Position numbers and translations under genes: made by a program. Below are positions 11,838 to 24,087 of a DNA stretch of 64,000 nucleotides, in pieces (the stretch's first letter is position 1; each line of letters begins with the position of its first letter). The DNA comes from Ectobius pallidus (lineage: Eukaryota; Arthropoda; Insecta; Blattodea; Ectobiidae), in NCBI GenBank assembly GCA_964059195.1, contig CAXKWD010000008.1, positions 47,224,502 to 47,288,501 on the forward strand, in the 5' to 3' direction. The notes under the pieces are model-generated. The model did not search any database, was not told the DNA's origin, and saw only the letters and a program-made list of their open reading frames with translations.

Positions 11838-12025
11838 ATTCAGGTGCTGGAAAATGGTCTATATTTACATGGTCAGTTGGCACCAACTGGTGTCCAGCCT
11901 TTACATCGTCGTTTACAAGAGCGCTTTGCACAACTCAAGCTGTGCTTCAAGGATCTGGATCCTCTGACCTGTAGGCTTCAAGCAAGGCAACTGTCTGACT
12001 CCTCACAAACTGCAAGCATAGTGAA
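11838..12025 (+). CDS. DOCK-family GEF, internal exon (post-DHR-2)
   Basis: The acceptor TTAACAG ends at 11837 and the donor GTAAGT starts at 12026. The 188-bp exon enters in phase 0, directly continuing the exon at 2376, and leaves after two bases of a codon. It encodes QLAPTGVQPLHRRLQERFAQ, a hallmark of the region where DOCK proteins end DHR-2 (LHGQLAP..PLHxRL), then a serine-rich linker. The left-over AA joins C at 37760 to give Asn, which supports all three exons belonging to one gene. Confidence 0.85.
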
Positions 12026-12299
12026 GTAAGTAGTGTCATATCAGTACTCATAATTCATGTCCCTGTATAGAACAGAATGATTTTAACACTATAATAACAT
12101 TCTGGGTGTCAGCATTGAATTTGTAGTAAAGAGTCTGGGACTTTTTATCACTATTATGACTATTTATTGGCAAATGATCTAGAGAGGATCCGACCATTGT
12201 AGGGTAACTATTGAAGTTGTTACTACAGACACTAGGAGGTATGGTTTAATGGAGAATTTAAACCACATACACCTACTGATCAATTAGCAGCTTTACTGA

Positions 12300-12850
12300 A
12301 ACTGATTATTAATTTAATAAGTTTCCATCTACCCCATAATATGTAATTGCTTCAAGAAGAATATCATGAGATATAGTGTCAAATGGTTTGCTGGGATCTG
12401 CTAAGCTATCACTTATATTATTTTTATTTTTGTTTCCTTCCAATATAAAGAAAAGGTCCTGGGTTCAAACCCCATGGCCAGCCAATTTGACTTTTTTGTG
12501 GTTTTCCTAGTCATAAAGGCAAATGCCGAATTAGATATTTACTTACCATGACTCAACACTGCTATTTTGTCTTGTACCATAATCATTAAATAGAATATCA
12601 GTTGAAATCATAATGCATCAACAATAGAAAACAGATGCACATCAATATTTATTTGGCCTGCAGGTGTAGGCCTACACACAGAACCAGAACCTGATTCCTG
12701 ATATAACCTCATTGTTCAAACAAGTAAAATAAAGCCAAATTAAAATTAAGAGGTAAATAAAAGAAAGGGAACAATATCTTCTAGAGCATTTATTGTGGAA
12801 ATGCCTTTTCTAAACCCATACTGACAAAGAGACTTTGTGCTGTGTAGGCC
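12300..12850 (-). pseudogene. CR1/Jockey-like RT remnant, split by a SINE-like segment
   Basis: On the minus strand, 12850-12770 reads QYGFRKGISTINALE (RT motif 1) and 12430-12300 reads SKPFDTISHDILLEAITYYG (RT motif 2a). The order is correct, but the segment between them is replaced by non-RT sequence including the SINE-like piece at about 12445-12575. It is too decayed to assign a clade firmly. Confidence 0.65.
12445..12575 (+). repeat. SINE-like fragment
   Basis: A B-box-like GGGTTCAAACCCC is followed by GTGGTTTTCC and GGCAAATGCCG, an arrangement common in the bodies of insect tRNA-derived SINEs. No A box or target duplication is clear, so it is scored low. Confidence 0.4.
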
Positions 12851-13337
12851 TATAACATAGATTTAATTCAGCTTTGGTGAAATGAACGATAACATGGAAT
12901 GATTTAAAGTGATACCATGGTTTAAGGTTTCAAAATGAATAAAAGCCCTAATCACTTAATTTGTCAATCCATAATTATTATATAAGAGAATGAAAAATGA
13001 CGTCATTAAAAGCCATAAGGGTCATTCCATATGAACTCAACCAGAGGTCCCCTGGTGACCAACTCAGATTTGACTAAAAAAATTGTATACCTGTAGTATA
13101 GCAGCTGTAGTGGCCTGTTGGCTTGTAGACATCACTGCAGAACAGCCAAAGAATCCCCCTCGGCAGCACTCAGGGTAATATATCAGCCAAGGAATATATA
13201 TATAGGGATAGGCCTAACTACACGTCAAATATACAAAAGAAATAGTGGAAGGGACTGGATATAAATATAAGCCCACTAAGTAATATATTAATGAAAGAAG
13301 AAAATTCTCAACTGGTGAATTTATTACATAACTTTGA

Positions 13338-14675
13338 TTAGGAATTTCTTCTTCTTCTTCTTCCTCTCCAAGGTTTGGGAGTTATCCCGTTCCGCGCCAA
13401 AAGTAATCCTTTTTTTTTAAATTGGTCTTTCCATCTGGTCCTCGGCCGTCCTATATCCCGTCTTCCCTTTGGGTTGTATAAAATAGCTTGCTTCGGTAGT
13501 CTGTCAGCCGGCATTCTATTGACATGTTCATGCCAATTCTTTTGGTATTTATCTACCTCTTCCACCATACTTCTTTCTAGGCCCAGTTCTTTTCTTATGT
13601 CTTCACTTCTTACTCTGTCTCTAAGGGTTACTCCCTGTAGCCTTCTCATAAATCTCATTTCTGAGCTTTCAATTTTATTTTTTCCTTTCTTCCTCATTGT
13701 CCAAGTCTCGCTACTATACAATAATATCGGTTTCGAAACTATATTATGTAACCTGAGTTTAACCTCCTTCCTCATTGACTTTCCTAAGTACCTATTGATA
13801 CATCCATTTACTGCATTATATTTTATTACGTTATTGTTTAAATCTTGATTCAACTTATAAATTGATAGTTCACATCCCAGGTATTTAAAACTGTTCACTT
13901 GTTCTATTATTTGATCTTTTATCACTATTTTAGCCCTTCTATTGTATTTTCCTTGCATAGCCATTACTTTAGTCTTACTAATCGATATTTTCATATTGTA
14001 GGTTTCTAAGATTCTGTTTAATTTTGTTACATTTTCTTGTAGATCATTTTCGGATTTGGCCAACAATACCTGGTCGTCAGCAAACAATAACGTATTTATT
14101 GATGTACCCGCTTGTAAGCTAATGCTTCTTGGATTTAATTTTTGCCATTCCTGGATAACTCTATTTATATATATATCGAATAATATCGGTGACAGACCAC
14201 ATCCTTGTCTGAGACCTTGGTTTACTTTAAAAGGGGGGCTTTTATTTATTTCTATCTGGGTATTGTCATAGATTGCTTTTATTGCATTAATCAAATTATG
14301 GGGAACATTTTCATCCTTTAGTATTTCCCATAGTTTCTCCCTGTCTACACGGTCATACGCTTTTTCATAGTCTAGGAAAAGAAGGAAAAGTGGTAGATTC
14401 CATTCTCTTCTTTTTTCCATCAACTGTTTTATGACAAATATTGCGTCTGTACATGTTCTCCCTTTTCTAAACCCACATTGCTCCTCACGGAGGAACTCTT
14501 CTGCTATTGGTTGTAGTTTGGATTTTATTATTGCTGTATAAATTTTATAGGCTGAATTCATTAACGCTATGCCTCTGTAATTCGAGCAATCTGCTCTATT
14601 TCCTTTTTTGTGTATATTGATTATGTTTGCTATTTTCCATTCGTCTTGGTATTCTTCCACTACTCCAAATGTCAT
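13338..14675 (-). pseudogene. RTE retrotransposon reverse transcriptase (frameshifted from endonuclease)
   Basis: The frame covers most of RT: NYRGIALMNSAYKI, QCGFRKGRTCTDAIF, FLDYEKAYDRVDREKL, GLRQGCGLSPILFDIYIN, catalytic FADD in LLFADDQVLLAKSE, KYLGCE, then a thumb and C-terminal GRPRTRWKDQF. The true coding region starts further upstream: DNINTELIKYAGLRW and LNDIWSSGRIP lie at about 14640-14760 in another frame, so there are two frameshifts, near 14763 and 14642. The last codons (WRGRRRRRN) read into the GAA tail. The catalytic core is intact, but the copy cannot make one continuous polyprotein. Confidence 0.9.
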
Positions 14676-16538
14676 TCAACAATTGTATAAATCTCTTTTT
14701 CCATCTTAAACCAGCATATTTTATTAATTCAGTATTGATATTATCCTTACCGGGCGCTTTTCTATTTTTTTGCTTTCTTTAAGGCTTTTTCCAAATCATT
14801 CAGTTTTATTGTGTTAAATTCTTCTAATACTTCCGTGTCCGTCTCATAATTTTTCCCCTCCTGAGTTAATAGGATTTTGTAGTGTGTTTCCCATTCTTCT
14901 CTGGGTATCACATTTATCTTTGCTTTATCATTTACTTCCTCCCTCAGTTTACGGAATATCTTAAAACCATATCTTTGTGCACCTGTAATATCATACTCCA
15001 ATCTTTTAACAAACTGTTCCCAACTTTCCTTATTAGCTTCTCTCGTTAACTTACGAACTACTGCTCTTTGTCTCTTGTATTGTATATGGTCTTCTATTTG
15101 TTTCCCATTGATCCATTTAAGATAGAGTTCTTTTTTCTTGATAATAGCTTCTTTCAAATTATCATTCCATATTTTCAACCTTTTAGGTTTTCGTCTCGTT
15201 TGTACTCCTAATACCTCATTTGCTACCTTAGTCACTATTAATGACAGCGTTTTCCAATCTTGATTTATGTCTCCTGTTCTACCTCTTATTAAATTATCTA
15301 TTCTGGTCTTATATAAATTTCTTATTCCAGACTGTTCCAATAATTGTATTTTAAAAGGTAGTTTCTCTATCTCATGTACTTCTTTTATTTTCTTTTTCCA
15401 ATATTTTTTTGGTAATTTAATTTTTGTTATAACCAAAAAATGGTCTGTGTCTGCCTCAGCTCCTCTAAAAGCTCTTGTATCCTGGACATATGTCCTTAAT
15501 TTCCTATTTACCAAAACATAATCAATAATTGATTTTCTACCTCTTTCGGCCCAAGTATACTTATGTACATATTTGTGTGGGTATATTGTATTAGTAAGTG
15601 TTAAATCATTGAAGATACAAAACTCTATCAACTGCTGTCCTTTTTCATTTTTTGTCTCCTCTCCATTAGTTCCCATCACATTTGCTATCCCCACCTTCCC
15701 AACTCTTGCATTTAAGTCTCCTGAGACTATCAAATAGTCATTTTTTCCCGTCTTATCTATTCTGTCTTGTACTTCTTTATAGAATCTTTGTGTTTCTTCC
15801 TTCTTCCCATTTGAGGGGGCATATACTCCTATTATATTACAATGTGACCTGCCTGTTTTAAATTTTACCGTTATTATTCTATCGTTAATCCAGGAATATC
15901 CTAAAATTCTTGATTTTAGCTTCTTATGTAAAATTATTCCCACTCCTGACGCTGCTCTTTCCTCTCTTTCCACTCCCGAGTATAGAAAAATGTAGTCTCC
16001 GATTTCTTCTGAGCCTTTCCCTTTTTTCTTCATCTCTGTTACAATTAATATATCTATTTTCCTAATTTCCACTTCTTTAATTATTTCTGGTATTTTCCGG
16101 TTTATGCCTCTGACATTCCATGTAGCAATGGTCATTTTTTCTAATAGAGTAGTCCTTTGTTCCCGCGTATTTTTGTCTTTAGATACATCAGTCTGACTAT
16201 TTCCTTTGGCGTTTTTAGTATTTATATTTTTTACATGGGTGGGTTACTGGCCCTCCGCAAAACCCCCACTCTGGAGGACCGGGTTTTCTGTCGGGGGATC
16301 ATCCCCTAGATGGTTGCCTTCACCACGGCTTACGAGAGTCCTCTTCCCGGTTTTATTTCGGAGTTTTCTCTCCTAGATGAGTTGTCTTCCTGACTGTCGA
16401 ACCCCATCTGCCCGTTGTGGATTGTTCTTCGCTTCCCCTCTCCTCTGGCAAGTCAGCAGCAACGCTCCCTGAACATGCCGTCTGGATCATTGGGTACTGA
16501 GCCCCTCCGCCACGACAAGGCGAAAATCCCTGGGGGGA
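13348..16538 (-). mobile_element. Nearly full-length RTE-type non-LTR retrotransposon inserted in an LTR
   Basis: The 12-bp target duplication GATTAGGAATTT at 13336-13347 and 16539-16550 exactly brackets the element. The equivalent site in the other LTR (near 24697, GATTGGGAATTT) is empty, so the boundaries are certain. It contains a GC-richer 5' leader (16136-16538), an APE endonuclease frame, an RT frame and a 3' end of GAA-type repeats (TTC on the + strand at 13348-13363). The endonuclease-then-RT order, absence of a separate ORF1 and microsatellite tail fit the RTE clade. Confidence 0.9.
14762..16135 (-). CDS. RTE retrotransposon APE-type endonuclease region
   Basis: A 457-residue frame begins MTIATWNVRGIN and carries the endonuclease signature in order: N7 in TWNVRG, E34 in VTEM, IIGVYAPS at 101-108, D140 and N142 in GDLNAR, SIIDYVL at 201-207, and D230-H231. 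All expected catalytic residues appear present. Residues 240-457 form the basic linker leading to RT. In one polypeptide with RT this would nick target DNA and prime reverse transcription. The frame ends in a lysine-rich stretch near an A-rich run at about 14765, where a frameshift separates it from the RT start motif KAPGKDNINTELIKYA. The start is the first Met before the TWNVRG motif. Confidence 0.85.
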   Translation of the reverse strand: MTIATWNVRGINRKIPEIIKEVEIRKIDILIVTEMKKKGKGSEEIGDYIFLYSGVEREERAASGVGIILHKKLKSRILGYSWINDRIITVKFKTGRSHCNIIGVYAPSNGKKEETQRFYKEVQDRIDKTGKNDYLIVSGDLNARVGKVGIANVMGTNGEETKNEKGQQLIEFCIFNDLTLTNTIYPHKYVHKYTWAERGRKSIIDYVLVNRKLRTYVQDTRAFRGAEADTDHFLVITKIKLPKKYWKKKIKEVHEIEKLPFKIQLLEQSGIRNLYKTRIDNLIRGRTGDINQDWKTLSLIVTKVANEVLGVQTRRKPKRLKIWNDNLKEAIIKKKELYLKWINGKQIEDHIQYKRQRAVVRKLTREANKESWEQFVKRLEYDITGAQRYGFKIFRKLREEVNDKAKINVIPREEWETHYKILLTQEGKNYETDTEVLEEFNTIKLNDLEKALKKAKK

Positions 16539-17646
16539 GATTAGGAATTTAACATCACTAATATGGCAGATTAATTTTTTCACCATCTGAGCACAATAGC
16601 ATAACAAAAATATACTTTAACTTTGGTGCATATAAGAAATATAGAATACATTGAGTACTGAAATGTTTCACACCAATAGAAAATTTTAAGTTCAAAAGTT
16701 ACATATAATTTTAAATGTACTCCACTTTAACAAGGTACAAATTAATTTAATACATTATACAACATCTTATATATTTCTTGGTTAGCTTAGTAGCATGGGG
16801 CTGTATGGATTTAAGAGCAAAACAAAAATGTCTGACATCGAAATGCCAACTCGGCAATATGGCGTTGGTTGCATATAGCATGAGATTTCATGAATTGATG
16901 GAATTATGACAATAAAAGAAAAGAATTACCAAAACGGCTGCCATAATAAATTTTGAGAAGAAAAAGAAAGAAAGAGTTTGGTTGACGAGCACCATTCACC
17001 TACATTTGTACGTAACATTCATACAGGCTGCCCACGTGGCAGACAAAGGAATTTAGAATCATGGCCGAAATAATTAGGACGGCACGTTCAGATGAGCAGA
17101 AAACAGGTTACATATTAATAAGTTACAATACAAGAAAATAATAAAAAATAAAGTTATTACTGAAATCAAATATAGTGTAAACCAAACCAAGTATTTCTGC
17201 TCCCCTGAACAATGCTGATCCACGTAGACAGACCTCAAACGTACAACACATGCTTACAAGAAGAGCTACGCTCGTCAACTCCACTGAGACAGGAATAGGA
17301 ATGTTGCAGCCAGAGACAATAGCGCGTGGCTGCTTGCGCATGACGTCAGCCGCCTGGCGAGAGTAGTCGCAAGAGATAACCGCGCAAGCAGAAAGAAGAT
17401 AATAATGTGAGGCAGCCGAACCAACTTTTACGGAGATAAACTAAACTATACCAAATAATTCAAATACATAAATTAAATACATATGCAAAATACTCATACA
17501 AAATTTCTAATACTATAATAAGAATATGAGTAATATATATTACTTTATACTACTGTGTAAGAAAAATTGTGTACTCCACTCAAATATTCACGTGTAGTCT
17601 TGTCTGGTACTGCTCAATTTAAATAATTTTATATAGCGGTGCAACA

Positions 17647-17662
17647 GACTCACCCCCTTTAA
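17647..17662 (-). other. Candidate polypurine tract of the Gypsy-like element
   Basis: On the minus strand the LTR start TGTTGC is immediately preceded by AAAGGGGGTGAGTC, a purine-rich run in the right place for plus-strand DNA priming. This supports the minus-strand orientation of the element. Confidence 0.7.
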
Positions 17663-20580
17663 AGGCCACTCGTGGCCCCAAAATTCAAAAACAGTCACTG
17701 AGAAAGAAGCACAGTAGTGAATACCCAGAAGAGATGCTATGAAGAGTTTAAACATTGTGTAAGATGAGTGATAGTAGACTCATGAACAGTTACTTGTATA
17801 AATATTACTTGTCTGTGGCTGAAGAGTAGAGGTCCCCAGAGTCCATTTCCAGGAAAACACTCACTGACACATCAGTCCATCGCAGAAGCAGAAGATACAG
17901 ATAGTCATTTGCTTGAATTCCAGCTGTATTATTTGACAGGAGCAGGTTCAACACCAACGCAATGCCGGACCCGTTAAGGTCAAGTAGAAGCAGGGAGCTA
18001 GCATCCCTTATGCAAAGTCGGAGCGAACCAGAATTCTTCTTTTCAGGCTGTACATATGAGGTCCCACGGTGAGAGAGCTGAAAGTGCAAAGCACTCGGAC
18101 AGTACCAAAATTCAGTGGAGCACACGTACACTAGTATATATAAAGTATTCAAACTTGGTTGCACTAATAGCACTTAGAAAAAATCGATACATATTTTAAA
18201 TTGAACTTGAGTTTGTATTTAGGAACTCCTTTATTTATTTGTTTAGACTTCGGTGTGCACACCTTAGATGACAATTTTACATTAAAGGAAAATATGTTTT
18301 CTTTATTTCTTAGAAAAATCACAATATCTGTTCTTATTTTCTTTCTATCAAAACTCTACTTCATTAGAGTTTTCAATATAATTTATACACTAATATATAT
18401 ATATTCTTTATAAGAGCCCCATGCTCAACCAAAATTTACCTTTGTAGCCTGCACCACCCCTCCGGTCGAGTCACCAAGTCGAATTTTTACCTGGACTTCC
18501 TTTCTCTGCTACTGGTACCAGGTCCATTCCCAGAGGATCTAAATAAGAGTGACTAAAAGGAAAACCGGAGAAAGCGGCAACATATTTAACGAAAGGCTTC
18601 GAAACAAGTTTCAATGCCTTTCACATTTAATATGTTTTCTAAACAAGTCAGAAAACATGAGTGGAAGCATATTAAAAGAGAAAGGGTTTATTTTACAAAT
18701 CGGCTGAAGGCCTAAAATACATACATTATATAAAACTCAAAATTAATAATAACCCTTTTGAATTGAACAAAATTCATCAAGCATTAGTTCTAGGAAAGAT
18801 GATACACAGACCATTTCATAATTTAAAAATATAACCTTAAATGACATGACAAATGTGGTTATAAATATCCAAGTCGATGAGTAGTGATTCTAATAAACAA
18901 GAAAATTTACATTATAAATACTGCTAACTTACATTTCAGAAAGAAGCCAAAACAGCTTCTCCATCCACGGAGTTGTGGTTGAAGAAGGCTCACTCTTCTC
19001 GTACAATGGACATGGACACTAAGTTCAGGAATAAAAAACTACACAAGAAAATCAGAGGTACACAAGCTGAAGGCAACCGATAGAGATATTAATTAAAGCC
19101 ATCATAAACTCAGAGACGTACAGGCATAAAGATGAATTACGTATAGAAAACACCGCCTGAAAGGCTTAAATCAAACTTAGCGCATTTCATTAATACCCGA
19201 GAAAATAAATCAAAGACAAGTACATACAGTCGGTCAAATAAAAAACGTCGGGCGGTATTTGATTAAGTATCACGAACGAGCATATGCGCATGTACAGGAA
19301 GACTTAAGGTTAGGTTCACACACGCCTCTTGTCTACCCATGTATTTTCTTGATTATTTAGTCAGTTTTGTTCCAAAACAAACATGTATAGAAGGCTGTGG
19401 CTATATGCCTCAAATCCGCCATATTCTTGGTTACAAATTTTTATAATAGCCTATTCGCGAGGAATATGTTTATTCAAGGAGCATTTTTTAAAGATTTTAT
19501 TTTATAATACCGGTACTTCTAGTGCAAAATCAATTACTTACGCTCAACTTCTGCAACCAATCTAGCATCGAAATACGTGGCCTTCCGCAGATCCATGCTT
19601 CCTATGAAAACTTCCGGTCGCATTATAGTAAAGTTCCCACCACTGAGCTGCTCTTTCATAATATGGAACCTTCTCGCTGCTTCAGAGGCCGAAAAATGCA
19701 AGTCAATTACAGACCTAACTACACTTTCTCTCACTTTAGCATTTGTATGTAGCGATGACACAAAGCAAAATGAATTATGGCAATACATTAAGTTGAATAT
19801 CGTGTGTTGCGCTTTCCGCGTTGTTCATTTTTCCCTCGTTTTTCATTTTTTCCCTCCTGTCGCATGGCCTCATATGTTCCGAAAATGACCTGTATTTTAT
19901 GTTTTTTACAGGAAACTTGTGAACTAATGCGCTAAAACTTTAATTTTAACTGCATACGAGTCCCAAAGTTTTTTATTTGACCGACTGTACCTCTGAATAG
20001 AGAATCCTAATTGACACTGAAGTTACTTCCCACTGAACCAAAGAGTAGTGGGTCGATGTCCATCGTCCGATAGATAGAAAGAGAATCAAGAAGAGGCACC
20101 ATTGTGCTCGTGATTTTTATACATGACAAAGCTTTTTGTTGCGTCAGTGTTCGCTAACAATATAGAAACACTCCACAATCTCGGGAGAACCAAAGTCTCC
20201 CTATAGCACAAGTAACAATAGAAAATTACGTAACAGAAGCCACGACAATTTGTCAGTTCGTGGCATCCTGCATTATACCAAAACTAGATGACGCAACACA
20301 GCGCGATAACAATTTGCAAGTTCAGGGCCGACTATAATATGTTTACAATGTAACAAGTAGAAGAACAAAGCCTCCTACATAATGATTTCTTCTCCAAAAT
20401 TTATATTAATAAATTCCGTGCGCCAAGTGATAAAAAACTGATTAAAAATAAAATATTGGCGCAAGCCCCATGCTCTACGAAATATTACAAAACTTTTAAC
20501 ACTTTAACTTTACCAAGCATACACCAATCAGGTTAAGCCATATCATTTACTTATTAATGAATTTCATTTTCAGACAGGGT
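17663..20580 (-). other. Gypsy-like element interior with no recognisable integrase
   Basis: Integrase should lie here, between RNase H (ending at 20590) and the 3' LTR. No HHCC zinc motif, DDE core or envelope-like frame is seen on either strand; the longest minus frame (18173-17805) matches nothing known to me. The phrase AGCATGGGGCT occurs on the minus strand near 18415 and 20470, hinting at a duplication or rearrangement. A 761-bp Tc1/mariner element occupies 19227-19987. Confidence 0.6.
19227..19987. mobile_element. Non-autonomous Tc1/mariner element with perfect 20-bp inverted ends
   Basis: CAGTCGGTCAAATAAAAAAC at 19227-19246 is repeated exactly in reverse at 19968-19987, flanked by TA at 19225-19226 and 19988-19989. 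The TA duplication and short inverted ends identify the Tc1/mariner superfamily. A minus-strand 84-codon frame (19788-19534), with a helix-turn-helix-like SASEAARRF stretch, does not clearly match a transposase. The identical ends suggest recent mobility. It sits inside the Gypsy-like element and is therefore younger. Confidence 0.9.
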
Positions 20581-20589
20581 AAAATGGTT

Positions 20590-22460
20590 TTAAAATAGAG
20601 AGATTGTCATAGGAGTGTCAACCGGAGTAGAAGAAATTTCCTGAACCTGGGAATAACCGTCATACATACGGGATAGAGTATCATCAACAATGTTTTGAGA
20701 ACTATGTATATGGATAACAGTGAATGTGAAAGCTGAGATACGAAGTGCCCAACGAGCTAAACGACCCGATTTTCGGGGACGAGCAAGAACCCAAGAAAGC
20801 GCCTGATTATCAGTTTCTAATTCAAAAGGCACATGTTCCAAATACATACGGAACTTCTCAATCCCAAAGAGAACGGCAAACGCCTCAAGCTCATAGATAG
20901 AATATTTACTTTCCTGCTTGCTTAGGGTATGGGACGCATAAGCAATAGGCTTCCTGCCATCATCAGACTGTTGGAGAAGAACAGCAGCAACCGCAGAGCC
21001 ACAAGCATCGGTTTGTAAGACAAAGGAACGAGAAAAATCAGTGGCAGCTAACACAGGTGGATTGGAAATAGCTACTTTAAGAGTATCAAAAGCACCCTGC
21101 TGCTCGGGTCCCCAAACAAAAGGTTCCTCTTTTCTACGGAGCTTATTAATGGGGAAAGCTACTTCAGCTAACTTAGGCACAAATTTTCCAAAGAAATCGA
21201 TCATCCCCATGAATCGAGCAATGCCTTTGACATCTTTAGGCGGTGGAAAATCTCTGATCGACTTGGTCCGATCAGGATCGATATGGAGACCTTGAGGAGT
21301 TAGAATATGACCAAGAAATTTTAACTGGGGGGTAGCAACACGCAGCTTGGAAGGCTTGACTGTCAGGCCAGCATGGCTCAAGCGACATGCAAGACATGCT
21401 CTTCGAAGGTGTTAGAATAGACTACCAAGTCGTCTAAAAAATTAAAGACGTAATGAAACTTGATGTCAGAGAAGACAGTATCGAGCAGGCTAGTCAAGAC
21501 TTGAGCACCAATAGCGATCACGAATGGAATTCGAGTGTACTCAAATAAATTTCAGTCAGTTGCAAATGCAGTATACTGACAACAGTCTTCCGACAAAGGT
21601 ATCTGGTGGTAGGTACTGTTGAGATCAAATGTAGTAAAGAATTTCACCTTGGCGAACCAATGGAAACAAGAGTGGATATCAGGTAATGGGACTGATTCGA
21701 CCAACAATTTGCTATTCAGAACCCGATAATCAACTACAGGCCTATAATCATCCGAGCCTTTAGGGACAAGAAAAATAGGACTCGAGTAAGTGGAGGTGGA
21801 ATGTCGAATGATACCTTGTTGCAACATGGAGTCGATATGCTTGCGAAGAATAGCCATACGCGGTGGAGCAAGCCGGTACGGAGGGAGCTTAACAGGAGAA
21901 TGATCCTTGAGATCAATATGATACGTAAGCACATTAGTTAAACCCAACTTCTCGGTCAGAACGTCAGGAAACTGATCAAAGACCTGGTATAAAGAGCGTT
22001 GCTGTTCAACAGAAAGATGGGATTAATCCAGAGACTCAATGGATTGATCCAGATCATCAGCCATAAGAAAATCCTGAACATTATGGGCTTTAGCAGATAC
22101 ATTATTAATAGGCCTATGCTTAGACACCGAAATCGGCTTAAACACAAATGAAAGTTTTGAAGTGGGAGCAAATTTAAAAAATGCAGAAGAATACTGCAAA
22201 TCAAGCAACATGCCAGTCTTGGATAGAAAATCAACACCCAAAATTACAGGTACAACAAGTTCCTTCACTACCAAAAACTCAAAATACCAAGGAAAATCCA
22301 AGATTCGAATTTTATTCCTAGCACGTCCCATGACTTGAAGTGGCTCATTAAAGGCTGAAGAAATAGTAGTATGAAAAGGAATTAATGTAAGATTTAGTTT
22401 TCTAAATAATGGGCACTAATCAGTGAATAACTACTACCAGAATCCAGTAAAGCAAAGGTA
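20590..22460 (-). pseudogene. Gypsy-like pol: protease, reverse transcriptase, RNase H
   Basis: Right to left on the minus strand: a retropepsin-type LLDSGSSYSL near 22430-22450, then VILGVDFLSKTG (22331-22023 frame); RT palm with PPYRLAPPRMA, YSSPIFLVPKG and TFDLNSTYHQIPL (21947-21552); catalytic FLDD in NFLDDLVVYS near 21440; RT thumb LKFLGHILTPQGLHID; then RNase H with LQTDACGSAVAAVL, YSIYELEAFAVL and ETDNQALSWVL. The frame is broken at least at 22360, 21550 (a stop where Trp is usual) and 21380. The active-site acids of RT and RNase H look preserved, so the copy is moderately old. Integrase is missing downstream. Confidence 0.9.
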
Positions 22461-22552
22461 GGATATTTATGTAGAATCAAAGAGATATATGGGAGTGACA
22501 TATTAGAAGCTGCGCAGACAATACGACAGTCAGGGACAGCAAGCGACTCTAG

Positions 22553-24087
22553 TCATAAATTACCAGACTGGGATCTACGAAAAGCAGGCTGCGTACGAGA
22601 CCTCTGGAAACAGTTACTCTCATTATGACCAAACTTGCGGCAAAAATTACAAAATGGCCTGGACCCATTAACAGAATGAACATTTGAACTCTGAGTTATT
22701 GAAGGACGTGAAGCATTATTCTGTCTTGCATAACAATATTGGACTGAATGGCCAATTTTACCACAGAAACTACACTGAGTAGGGCGACGAGTTGGTTGCG
22801 TCTGCACAGGAGGAGGTAAAGCAGTAGAAATGACTGGAGGAAAAACTGGTGTCTGACATGCTAAGTTCATTTCAGTAAAATTTGAAATCACTTGTTCAAG
22901 CTGAAAAAATGTAGTAGGGGTGTTAAACTTAGGAAAAGTGATCGTATTTCCAAGTGATTGGGACTAAGACCAATAGTTCTTACAATATAACTCTCTGAAT
23001 GGGATAATCTTAATAGCTTGGCATACAACTTAATGACTTGAGCAAATTCAGCAAACACTTCATCAGAACGTTGTGTTCGATAAAAATATTTTTGTTCCAA
23101 AACACCAAGAACATGCTGAGGTACAAAATCTTTCAAGAGCATGACATGAAACTTTTCAATAGACATAGCAGTTTGAATCGCCCCCAAAATATACTGCGTA
23201 AGCTGACCACTTACATAAGGAAAAACTACTTGCAATAACTGAGTATCTGTCATATACAAAACTCTACCATGATGAGATAAATAGAACAAGAATTTCAAAA
23301 ATTCCAAAATCTTTTCCAATGTATCGACAGAAAACTGGGGATTCCCCTGAAGTAACATGGCAATAGGGTGAGGCAGTTTAGCAAACATAGAAGTATGGGC
23401 ATTGGCACTATGCATTGAATTTGAAACAGAGCTAATGACATTATGTGGTATTGACACACTTGACTGATGTGGGCCTTCCGTTACAGCAGTAATGGTAGGT
23501 TGCCCTACATTAGGAATATTTAACAATGACACACCGGTCTGATCCACTGAGGGTGAATAGCCAGAAGAAATAACATTAATAGGTAGAAGTACATCGGACT
23601 GAACCACTGAAGGTGAAACATCCGAGATGGGGTTAGCTTCTGACTGAATGGTAACCAAATTAGAATTAAGACTCTTTAAATTAAGCAATTTCGTCTTATA
23701 TTCAGAAAGAGCTTCAAGAATTGTCTTATAAAAAGCAGTTTTATGTAAATCTCTTTCAGTATTTAAATAATCTTGAGTTTTATTAAAAAAATGAAGGACT
23801 CTATTAAAGATTCTTTTATATTGCTTACTTGAGAATTCATCCTGGAGATCAAGGACAGCTTCATCCAACTGAGCAAGCACGGCATGCAGCTGATCACACA
23901 GAAGCTCATGATCAACTTCCGGTATGGAATAAGTGGCAGTGGTCGTTTCAGCTTGTATAGCCTCATGAATGGCAGTGAGAAGAGCCTCAACCCCCATGGA
24001 CTGAATTCCAGAAATGCCACGGATGGTAGCTTCATACTGTAACTCGTCCTTTCGAAGTAAATCGAAAGAGATTTTCTCTCGCACCAT
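22553..24087 (-). pseudogene. Gypsy-like gag with two CCHC zinc knuckles
   Basis: The minus-strand frame begins MVREKISFDLLRKDELQYEA at 24087 and runs about 380 residues to a frameshift near 22935, after which it continues to 22553. Helical capsid-like sequence occupies the middle (LEKILEFLKFLFYLS and VFAEFAQVIKLYAKL), with a Ser/Val-rich linker before it. The C-terminal part has two CX2CX4HX4C knuckles, CSFCGKIGHSVQYC and CNFCRKFGHNESNC, which bind the genomic RNA in this family. The longer upstream Met at 24213 is less likely, because its start is hydrophobic and unrelated to gag. Pol follows within 100 bp. Confidence 0.85.

Larger units (their letters stand above)
13092..17646 (-). repeat. 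3' LTR of the Gypsy-like element, split by an RTE insertion
   Basis: The sequence 13092-13347 plus 16551-17646 matches 24454-26124 (less its SINE) nearly base for base, starting TGTAGTATAGCAG and ending GGTGCAACA, so the LTR is about 1.35 kb with TG...CA ends. Because gag and pol read leftwards, this is the 3' LTR. The two LTRs differ by scattered substitutions and small indels (for example AGAATCC versus AGAATTC), indicating a fairly recent but not new insertion. An RTE element interrupts it after 13347. No target duplication is seen outside the pair (left flank ATACC, right flank AAAGG). Confidence 0.9.

Noticed and set aside
13375..13848. 157-codon plus-strand frame
   Set aside because: Antisense shadow of the RTE reverse transcriptase.
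17805..18173. Integrase of the Gypsy-like element
   Set aside because: Right position and strand, but no HHCC or DDE motif and no similarity I can recognise.
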